Positions 23,134 through 30,120 of a stretch of 36,000 nt of DNA are shown piece by piece (the stretch's first letter is position 1; each line of letters opens with the position of its first letter). Below the pieces are notes generated by a model. It saw only the letters and a program-made list of their open reading frames with translations, ran no database searches and was not told the origin of the DNA. The DNA is from DATJYV01 sp035499415 (lineage in GTDB: Bacteria; Bacteroidota; Ignavibacteria; UBA10030), in the NCBI GenBank assembly GCA_035499415.1, contig DATJYV010000199.1, positions 1 to 36,000 on the forward strand, in the 5' to 3' direction. A program made the translations under genes and the position numbers.

Positions 23134-24471
23134 ATGAAGGGATCTGAGTACAGAGTTACATTGAAAGACCGGAACGGGCGACTGGGCCAGCGCCTGATTT
23201 CGGCTTCGTCTTATTTTGCCGCACGGGACCGTGCGCGCACGCTGGCCGCCTCGCAGGGTTGGCAGGTCGTCACGATCCATTCGAAAAAGGAATACGCCTA
23301 CCGGGTGCAGCGAGGCGAAAGCACGATCGACGGCATCCAGAGCGCATTCACCCGGGGCGAAGTTGTCACGGCGCTGAAGAATCTCGGATTTGAAGTACGC
23401 AGAGTCCGACGTCATTACAATTTTCAGTTCCAGGCTCCTTCGGGAGAACTGGTGAGCTTCATCGCCACGAGCGCGCGCCTTCTCGAGCAGAAACTGCCGT
23501 ACAACGAGATCCTCCAGATCATGTCGAACAACGTTCGCAACAAGAATCTGAAGGGGGCTTTGCGCGCGATCATCAAGGACCTCAAAGAGGGGGCCGATTC
23601 GCGCGACGCATTCATGCGCCAGTCGAAAGTCCTGGGAAAGGACACCGCTCTCATGCTCGGGATTGCGACCAAGAGCGGAAACATGAAATTAATCTTTGAG
23701 AATGTCGCCCGCTTCGTCGAGCGTCAGGCGGAGTTCAAGAAGGGGCTCATGAGCTCCATGATTCTCCCCGCGGTCACGTCCCTTTCCCTCATCGGGGCGC
23801 TTGGGTTCTATGTGCTCTATCTCCTGCCCGAGATGATGAAACTCCTGGGCCCGCTCACTGCGGACACCCCCCCGCTGACAGCGGCGACGCTTGCATTCAG
23901 CGATTTCCTGAAGGCGAACCTCGGCGTCATTTCATTCCTGTTTATCGCAATTACGGGGGGAATGTATGCTTATCTGATCACAGATAACGGGCGTTATTTC
24001 TTCGATAAAATCGTTGTCCACGTCCCCTATATCGGCAGAATTCTCAGAAGCACGAGCGTGGAAATGTTTTGTCGTGTCCTCGGAATTTTGTATACTTCAT
24101 CGGGTGAGAATATCGACGCCATCCAGCAAGCGGGCGAGTCCAGCAGGAACCGATTCCTCGAACGTCAGATCAAAACCGTCGCCATCCCTTCGATGCTGAA
24201 ATACGGGACGGAGTTCGCAAAAGCGATGGAATTGACAAATTTCTTTCCCGAGATGGCGGTTTCACGATTTCGAACTGCCGGAGAAACGGGGGATGTGAAG
24301 GGCACTTCGATGCAGCTGGCGGATTACTACGAAACCGAAAACACCTATTCGATGAAGAATCTGATCAACGTCATCGAGGTCTCGGTATCTCTTATCATCA
24401 TGGGGTCGATGGTGTTTCTCACACTGCTCTCATCCGAGACGGCCAACATCAAGATGGACGGGATGCACTAA
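23134..24471 (+). CDS. Type IV pilus / type II secretion inner-membrane platform protein (PilC/GspF family)
   Basis: This 445-residue protein carries two GspF domains (about residues 110-235 and 310-435). Each has helices such as 'FIATSARLLEQKLPYNEILQ' and 'EMFCRVLGILYTSSGENI', the motif 'FRTAGETGDV', and membrane segments near 210-230, 265-290 and 410-430. PilC/GspF proteins are the rotor-like platform driven by the PilB/GspE ATPase. The N-terminal ~100 residues form an extra domain ('YRVTLKDRNGRLGQRLISAS'), longer than the usual PilC lead-in. The ATPase gene follows after 6 nt. Confidence 0.88.
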   Translation: MKGSEYRVTLKDRNGRLGQRLISASSYFAARDRARTLAASQGWQVVTIHSKKEYAYRVQRGESTIDGIQSAFTRGEVVTALKNLGFEVRRVRRHYNFQFQAPSGELVSFIATSARLLEQKLPYNEILQIMSNNVRNKNLKGALRAIIKDLKEGADSRDAFMRQSKVLGKDTALMLGIATKSGNMKLIFENVARFVERQAEFKKGLMSSMILPAVTSLSLIGALGFYVLYLLPEMMKLLGPLTADTPPLTAATLAFSDFLKANLGVISFLFIAITGGMYAYLITDNGRYFFDKIVVHVPYIGRILRSTSVEMFCRVLGILYTSSGENIDAIQQAGESSRNRFLERQIKTVAIPSMLKYGTEFAKAMELTNFFPEMAVSRFRTAGETGDVKGTSMQLADYYETENTYSMKNLINVIEVSVSLIIMGSMVFLTLLSSETANIKMDGMH

Positions 24472-24477
24472 GCGCCG

Positions 24478-26295
24478 ATGCATGAGATGACAACGCTTCC
24501 CTCGACACAACCACGGATGATCAAGAAGGACTTCGGCGACCTGCTCGTCGATAAATCCATCATTACGTCTGCGACCCTGGTCTCCGCTCTCGAGACCCTG
24601 TCTCATGAAGATCAGAAGAATCGCCGCAAGCTCCCCCAAATCCTCGTCGACGATTTTCACGTCAACCGCGACAAGGTCTACCAGGAAATCGCGGACTATT
24701 ACGCATTTCGCACCATTGACCTGGCGGAGAAGATTCTCGATGAGAACCTCATCGCCTGGGTACGGGGCGAGCTGAACAACCTCACGCCCGCCAATCGGAA
24801 CCTCGCGCTCGAGCACCGCGTGCTTCCGTATGGCTTCGACCCTTCGAAGCCGGACCGGCTCCTCGTCGTCACACCCGACCCGACAAAGCGGGAAGTGTAT
24901 TCGACCGCACGATTGTTCTCTTCGCTCAAGTTCGAGATTTGCTATGTCAAGCTGAGCCAGTGGGAAGAGCTTTGGCAGCGGATCAATATCGGCCGCTCCG
25001 CCTACGCCGACCTCGAGGCGGACACCCATGAGGGCGCCCTTACCGACGAGATGGGGGAAGATGTCGAGCTCTACGAACAGGCCCTCGAAGAAGAAATCAA
25101 CAGAAGCGGCCTCGTCGACCTGGCCGAGCGAATTTTTGTGGATGCGGTTCGGATGGGAGCGAGCGACATCCATGTTGTACCGAGAGGCGACAAGAGGACT
25201 GAGTTTTATTTTCGCGTCGACGGGAAACTGTCCTTGTGGTATACGCACACCGAAACCCGTGCAGAGGCGGTTGCTGCCGTCATGAAGGACCGTGCGATGA
25301 ACCTCGACCGATTTGAGCGGAACAGCGCGCAGGACGGTTTCGCCCAGTTCTTCATCGACAAGCGAACGGTCCGATTTCGTGTCTCGGTCATCCCCGTCGT
25401 CGGCCGTGAGCTTAAAAATAAGTTTGAATCCATCGTTATCCGCGTCCTGCAGGAGCCGAACTTCAGCACGCAGCTCTCCGATATGGGCTTCGACCCGTAC
25501 TCCGAGGCAAATTTCAAAAAAGCCATCACGCGGCCGTATGGCATGGTGATCGTCACTGGGCCGACCGGAAGCGGCAAGAGCACAACTCTTTTCTCCGCGC
25601 TCCGGACGATCATGGATCCGACCCTCAACGTCATCACGGTCGAGGATCCTGTCGAGTACCTCATCGAAGGGGCTCGGCAGGTGAAGCTGAATCCGAAACT
25701 CGATTTTGAGGGGGCCCTTCGCGCCATCCTCCGGCACGACCCCGACATTGTCATGGTTGGCGAGATTCGCGACCGCCTGACGGCCGAAATCGCCATTAAG
25801 CTGGCCAATACCGGCCACATGACGCTCGCCACGCTTCACACAAACGACGCCGCAAGCGCCGTGGCGCGCCTCTACAAAATGGGGGTCGAGCCCTTCCTGA
25901 TCGCTTACACGATCAATCTTGTGCTCGCCCAGCGTCTTGTCCGGAAGCTCTGCACGCGGTGCCGTGCCCCGATTCCGAATCCCGATATGGCTGCGCTGAC
26001 AAAGATCGGGCTTTCGGAAGACGAGGTCCGCCAGGGAACATTCTTTCAGCCCGTGGGTTGTTCCCACTGCTTCAAGGGCTACAAGGGCCGTACGGCGGTA
26101 CACGAGGTCCTCTACTTCACCAAGGCGATCCGGCAGATGATCCTTCAGGCAGCAACGTCCGTTGACGAAGAGGCGATCCGGCAAAAGGCGCTCAGCCACG
26201 GAATGCAGACGATGAAACGCGGCGCTCTCAACCTCCTGATGAACGGCGTAACGACGGCCGAGGAAGTTGCAACGGTCTCATTTGACGACGACTGA
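24478..26295 (+). CDS. Pilus/secretion assembly ATPase (PilB/GspE family)
   Basis: This 605-residue ATPase has an N-terminal GspE_N/MshEN-like region, then the core with Walker A 'GPTGSGKSTT' (361-370), 'TVEDPVEYLIEGARQVKLN', Walker B 'DPDIVMVGEIRD', the His box 'GHMTLATLHTNDAASAVARL' and the C-terminal zinc tetracysteine 'CTRCR...CSHC' (about 492-530), which is characteristic of PilB/GspE and absent in PilT. It powers extension of a pilus or pseudopilus with the PilC-like protein. Starts at 24478 and 24487 are both possible. Confidence 0.93.
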   Translation: MHEMTTLPSTQPRMIKKDFGDLLVDKSIITSATLVSALETLSHEDQKNRRKLPQILVDDFHVNRDKVYQEIADYYAFRTIDLAEKILDENLIAWVRGELNNLTPANRNLALEHRVLPYGFDPSKPDRLLVVTPDPTKREVYSTARLFSSLKFEICYVKLSQWEELWQRINIGRSAYADLEADTHEGALTDEMGEDVELYEQALEEEINRSGLVDLAERIFVDAVRMGASDIHVVPRGDKRTEFYFRVDGKLSLWYTHTETRAEAVAAVMKDRAMNLDRFERNSAQDGFAQFFIDKRTVRFRVSVIPVVGRELKNKFESIVIRVLQEPNFSTQLSDMGFDPYSEANFKKAITRPYGMVIVTGPTGSGKSTTLFSALRTIMDPTLNVITVEDPVEYLIEGARQVKLNPKLDFEGALRAILRHDPDIVMVGEIRDRLTAEIAIKLANTGHMTLATLHTNDAASAVARLYKMGVEPFLIAYTINLVLAQRLVRKLCTRCRAPIPNPDMAALTKIGLSEDEVRQGTFFQPVGCSHCFKGYKGRTAVHEVLYFTKAIRQMILQAATSVDEEAIRQKALSHGMQTMKRGALNLLMNGVTTAEEVATVSFDDD

Positions 26296-26315
26296 TAAAA
26301 TTTTTCACTCGTAGG

Positions 26316-27110
26316 ATGGAAAATATGAACAACGAACACGACACGATGCTCTCCGTGATGATTGCCGATGACGAAGACGCCTTCCGTCTGGTCATTAAAG
26401 GAATCCTTTCGGAAAATGGTTTTCAAGTCACTGCGTGCGACTCGGGCGAAACGGCCATCGAGGCGCTCCAGCGGCAGCCGTTCGATATCGTCATCCTCGA
26501 CCACAAAATGCCGGGAGCTTCGGGCCTGAACGTGCTCCAATGGATGACGGAGCAGAAGATGACGACACCCGTGATCATGCTGACCGCGGCGGGCTCGGAA
26601 TTTGTCGCCGTCGAAGCGATGAAGCTGGGCGCCTACGACTACCTGCGGAAGGAACAGATCGATATCAACCATCTGGGCGTCATCCTGCGTGGCGTGCACG
26701 AGCGGTACCTGTTCCGCAAGGAAAAAGAACGGCGTGAGATGGTGGAGCGCGAGCGGGCGATCAGTCTTGTTGCAGTCGAAATTTTCCATAATACGCTTGC
26801 GACGGTTGCCCATACAGTCAACAGCTCGCTGACGATGGCGGTGAACGCCATCGACACGTATGAGCGTGAACTTCTGAGCTGTGTGACGCCCGAGGGACGG
26901 GAGCCGCTCATCGCCGGGTTCGGCCGCCTTCGGCAGGAGTATGAGGCAATATCGCTTGCCAGCAAATCGATGCTCCGGGCGGCGAATCTCCTGCACGGCA
27001 ACTTTACGGACTCGAAATACACATCGGAGATCCAGAAGTCGATCAACCTTCAGAGTCAGCCAGTCTCTCCTCCTCCCTCATCCTCCGAGGTTCCACAGAG
27101 AAAAAGTTAA
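26316..27110 (+). CDS. Response regulator with a C-terminal histidine-helix (DHp-like) region, no ATPase
   Basis: This 264-residue protein starts with a receiver (D19-D20, phospho-acceptor D62 in 'DIVILDHKMPGASG', Lys in 'YLRKEQID'). A helical C-terminal part follows, with 'FHNTLATVAHTVNSSLTMAV' around His166, which aligns by eye with the H-x-x-N-x-x-L/P helix of dimerisation/phosphotransfer domains. No ATP-binding N, G1 or G2 boxes follow; the tail is Ser/Pro-rich. It could accept phosphate from its receiver or from other kinases, or merely dimerise. It may start at 26316 or 26325. Confidence 0.72.
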   Translation: MENMNNEHDTMLSVMIADDEDAFRLVIKGILSENGFQVTACDSGETAIEALQRQPFDIVILDHKMPGASGLNVLQWMTEQKMTTPVIMLTAAGSEFVAVEAMKLGAYDYLRKEQIDINHLGVILRGVHERYLFRKEKERREMVERERAISLVAVEIFHNTLATVAHTVNSSLTMAVNAIDTYERELLSCVTPEGREPLIAGFGRLRQEYEAISLASKSMLRAANLLHGNFTDSKYTSEIQKSINLQSQPVSPPPSSSEVPQRKS

Positions 27111-27169
27111 CATTTCCGGCGGCAGGGGGGCCGCTTTGACGCACACGACGAGAGCAAGGCAGGCACACC

Positions 27170-27685
27170 ATGAGTCTCGGTCAATCCATGCTGACGGCCG
27201 CATTCTTGGCCCTGCTGATGATGCTGGCAGTGAGCGCGAACCGGATGCTGGTCGACAGTTCATCCTCCTACTACTCCTCCAAGGCGCTCGAGATCGGGAC
27301 GGAACTTGCGCAGAACCTCATCGACGAGGCCACGCGGAAAAGTTTTGACGACCTCCAGAACTATTCCTACTACCAGTCTCCTTCAGAGCTGACTGCCCCA
27401 GGGTCTCTCGGACCCTCGAGCTCGGAACTGTTTTCGCTTCCCGACGTTGCTCCGTATCAATCGCCCTCCCGTTACAACGACGTGGACGACTACAACGGAT
27501 ACCAGCGTCTGTGCGATGCGTCCGAGATCAGCGGTTTTATCGTCAGCGCGAGTGTTTATTATGTTACGGCGTCGGATCCCGATTCCGCGGCCGGGTCGCA
27601 AACGTATTTTAAGAGAATCGATGTGTCCGTAGAGCATCCGCTCTATCTGCCGAAGGTGACCTTCAGCCGCATCGTGACGTACTGA
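27170..27685 (+). CDS. PilV-like minor pilin-related protein
   Basis: This 171-residue protein has an N-terminal membrane helix ('SMLTAAFLALLMMLAVSANR') and a region recalling PilV ('SKALEIGTELAQNLIDEATR', cf. A-x-x-x-A-x-x-L/I). The C-terminal beta domain is rich in Tyr and Ser and ends 'HPLYLPKVTFSRIVTY'. No GFTLxE prepilin site is present; 'SLG' at residues 2-4 is the only position that could mimic one. Its stop overlaps the next gene's start by one base (TGATG), a pairing seen for PilV/PilW genes. Confidence 0.6.
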   Translation: MSLGQSMLTAAFLALLMMLAVSANRMLVDSSSSYYSSKALEIGTELAQNLIDEATRKSFDDLQNYSYYQSPSELTAPGSLGPSSSELFSLPDVAPYQSPSRYNDVDDYNGYQRLCDASEISGFIVSASVYYVTASDPDSAAGSQTYFKRIDVSVEHPLYLPKVTFSRIVTY

Positions 27686-28230
27686 TGGGCACGATCCTCG
27701 ACATCGTCGGCTCCCTTGCGATCCGGGCCGTCATCATTCTGGTCGTCATCGGTCTGACCATCACATTGCGGAACGCGCTCTACCAGAAAACGTCGCGAAC
27801 AACCACGTCGCAGGTTCTGGCAAATGCCGCGAGTGTGATGGAAAAAGACATGCGGCTGGCGGGATATAATTCGGCTGCGTGGCCGTTTATCGGCGGGGAT
27901 TCCACGCAGATGACGTTCCTGGCTGACCTGAATAATGTGGGAAATGTTGACACTGTTCAGTATCTTCTGACCAGAGACCCGAACGATACTGACCCCGATT
28001 CCCAGGTTCGCCTCCTGTCACGGGTGGTCGACGGTCAGACATCGACGACGCTTGCAAAAGGGGTCATGACGCTGCACTTCACGTATCTTGACAGCGTGGG
28101 AGTATCGACGCTGAATCTTACGAACGTGCAGTCGATTGCGGTAGACCTGTCGCTCCTGGATCCCTATCCGCCGGACTCATCGTATGCCATCGTCCGGAGA
28201 GAATTTCGAGTATTTCCCGGCAATCTTTAG
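27685..28230 (+). CDS. PilW-like minor pilin-related protein
   Basis: This 181-residue protein has an N-terminal hydrophobic helix ('VGSLAIRAVIILVVIGLTIT') and then 'ASVMEKDMRLAGYNS', which matches the E/D-x-D-M/I-R-L/M-A-G-Y signature of PilW-type minor pilins. The rest looks like a beta domain ('QMTFLADLNN', 'TLHFTYLDSVG', 'VQSIAVDLSL'). It lacks the GF(T/S)LxE cleavage motif. It probably pairs with the preceding PilV-like protein at the pilus tip. Confidence 0.66.
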   Translation: MGTILDIVGSLAIRAVIILVVIGLTITLRNALYQKTSRTTTSQVLANAASVMEKDMRLAGYNSAAWPFIGGDSTQMTFLADLNNVGNVDTVQYLLTRDPNDTDPDSQVRLLSRVVDGQTSTTLAKGVMTLHFTYLDSVGVSTLNLTNVQSIAVDLSLLDPYPPDSSYAIVRREFRVFPGNL

Positions 28231-28309
28231 AGGGAGAAATTCTTACGGTCGGATGCATGCAAAGTGAAATGGAGAACGGCATCGTCGAACGTTTCAGTTC
28301 ATCGGTCTC

Positions 28310-29659
28310 ATGGTCGCAACAGCCAAAACATACGCAACGCAGGTATCTCAACCGGTGCAAAGCACGGGCGCTCAAAAAGTTCAAGAAACACCTGCGGTAA
28401 AGCAGCAGAACAAGGAAAGCGCGAAACAAAGTCTCCTTGCAGCGGACCGTTTTGTCAAAGAAGGCAATTTTGAGCAGGCGAAGATTGAAGTAGAGAAGGC
28501 GCAGAAGCTCGACTCCTCCAATCCGTACATCCAGGCTTTTCTCGACCGGATCGCGTACTTCGAGACCCTCCAGAAGAAGAACGCTCCTCCGCCGGTCGCC
28601 GCAAGCGAACCGCCGAAGGCGGCAACCCCGGCGGCGCCCGCAAAACCTCCCGTGACCGCACCGCCAACGCCTCACCCGCAACCGGCTCCGCCGCGTCCGG
28701 TCGTTCAGCCCCCTCCCGGTCCAGCCGCCCCGACTCCGCCGGCGGCGGCAACGCCGCCAAAGCCGGCAGCGCCGCAACAAAAATTCACTCCGCCGCCACC
28801 GCCGCCGCATCCAGGGGCCGCACCAGCCGCTCCGGACACATCGGTCAACTCGCGACTGGAGGAGATGCGTGCCCAGATTGAACTCTTGACGAAAGCGCTC
28901 CATCAGGAGAAGCTCGCCCGCGAGGAGATCAAAGACCGCCAGCTTCAGAGTGCGGTGAGCCAGTTCCGCGCCGCGCTGGAGAAGGCCTGGGTCAACGGCG
29001 CTCCGCGCGAGGAGGATTCCCAGCAGCTCCATCAGCTCGCTCTCTCGCTCGCGCTACCGGAGGAAGTCGAAGTTTCCGTCCAGCGCGAGGTCAAGATCGA
29101 TATGTACAGCCGGGCAGTCAAGGAAGTGGTTGCGAAGCGGAAACTTCTGAAGAGTTCTTCATCGACGCTCGAATGGCTGCGGAAGGTGTACCAGATCAGC
29201 GTCGCCGAGTATCTCGAAAACGAATCCAAGTTTCTCCTTGACCTCGTCGCAGATCAGTATAAAGGTACACTCCTGCTGATCTCCGAAGACGCGACCGGAC
29301 GCGACCCGCTCAGTTCGAAGCTCAAAATGTCCGGATACGCCACCATCATCGCGGCAACACCCGAGGTGGCGCTCGAGAAGATTGAAAAGATCAACCCGAA
29401 TGTGATCCTGTGCGAGGCAAAATTCAAGCAGAGCGTGTTGAGCGGCGTCAAGTTTCTCCATGTCCTGCGTGCAAACTCCAAGTTGAATGCGACGCCCTTC
29501 ATCCTCTTCTGCGACCCGTCGGAGATCCAGGACCTCCAGTCTTCGGAACTCCGGCCGAACGAAGGGTATGTGAAGAAGCCGGTCGATTTTGACGAGCTCT
29601 CCGCCGTGATGAATGAGAAGCTGGTCCGTTTCCGTGAGTACATTTCCAAGTTGATCTGA
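28310..29659 (+). CDS. TPR/proline-rich protein with C-terminal pseudo-receiver
   Basis: The 449 residues fall into four parts. A short TPR-like helical pair (35-85, 'SLLAADRFVKEGNFEQAKIE') comes first, then a long Pro/Ala linker (about 95-180) and a helical region ('EMRAQIELLTKALHQEKLAREE' is coiled-coil-like). The C-terminal ~120 residues follow the receiver pattern ('TLLLISEDA', 'NPNVILCEAKFKQSVLSG', 'TPFILFCD', 'YVKKPVDFDEL'). The phospho-acceptor Asp is Glu369, so it cannot be phosphorylated normally and may mimic the active state. It looks cytoplasmic. The start at 28310 lacks a clear ribosome-binding site. Confidence 0.7.
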   Translation: MVATAKTYATQVSQPVQSTGAQKVQETPAVKQQNKESAKQSLLAADRFVKEGNFEQAKIEVEKAQKLDSSNPYIQAFLDRIAYFETLQKKNAPPPVAASEPPKAATPAAPAKPPVTAPPTPHPQPAPPRPVVQPPPGPAAPTPPAAATPPKPAAPQQKFTPPPPPPHPGAAPAAPDTSVNSRLEEMRAQIELLTKALHQEKLAREEIKDRQLQSAVSQFRAALEKAWVNGAPREEDSQQLHQLALSLALPEEVEVSVQREVKIDMYSRAVKEVVAKRKLLKSSSSTLEWLRKVYQISVAEYLENESKFLLDLVADQYKGTLLLISEDATGRDPLSSKLKMSGYATIIAATPEVALEKIEKINPNVILCEAKFKQSVLSGVKFLHVLRANSKLNATPFILFCDPSEIQDLQSSELRPNEGYVKKPVDFDELSAVMNEKLVRFREYISKLI

Positions 29660-29709
29660 CGTGTCTGAACTGCGACGTGAAAGAATTTCCAGACTGAAAG
29701 GAGTGAATC

Positions 29710-30084
29710 GTGAGCAAAGTAATTCTGCTCGTTGAAGACGACGAAGACAATCGCGATCTTGTGTCGTTCGTGATGCAGCGCAGCAGACTCGACGTCGACC
29801 TCGTGATCGCCGAAAACGGCCAGGAGGCAGTGGACAAGGCGCTCGCCTCGCCGCCCCATCTCATCCTCATGGACATGCAGATGCCCGTCATGGATGGGTG
29901 GCACGCCGTCCCGATCTTGAAGGCGGACGACCGGACGAAGCACATTCCGATCATTGCATTTACCGCGCAGGCCAAACCGGAGGATAAGGCCCGGTCGCGG
30001 GAGATGGGATGCGTGGAGCATTACACCAAACCGATGGACCCCGAAGAGCTTCTGGCTCTCATTCAGAAATACCTGAACCAATAA
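29710..30084 (+). CDS. Single-domain CheY-like response regulator
   Basis: This 124-residue stand-alone receiver has acidic residues E9-D10-D11, phospho-acceptor D55 in 'LILMDMQMPVMDGW', Thr in 'IIAFTAQA' and Lys in 'YTKPMDPEEL'. It starts at GTG 29710 with AAGGAG eight bases upstream. With no output domain it acts through protein contacts, for example on the pilus motor as in twitching systems, or as a phosphate carrier. It probably takes phosphate from the hybrid kinase that follows after 36 nt. Confidence 0.9.
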   Translation: MSKVILLVEDDEDNRDLVSFVMQRSRLDVDLVIAENGQEAVDKALASPPHLILMDMQMPVMDGWHAVPILKADDRTKHIPIIAFTAQAKPEDKARSREMGCVEHYTKPMDPEELLALIQKYLNQ

Positions 30085-30120
30085 GGAGCGGCTGCCCGCT
30101 CACCCGAAAAGGAAACTGTT

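Noticed and set aside
24430..26199. Minus-strand open frame of 589 codons
   Set aside because: Antisense shadow of the PilB/GspE ATPase gene, whose motifs are complete; the antisense translation resembles nothing.
28264..28473. Short frame before and within the TPR/proline-rich gene
   Set aside because: Out-of-frame overlap with a better supported gene; basic low-complexity translation only.
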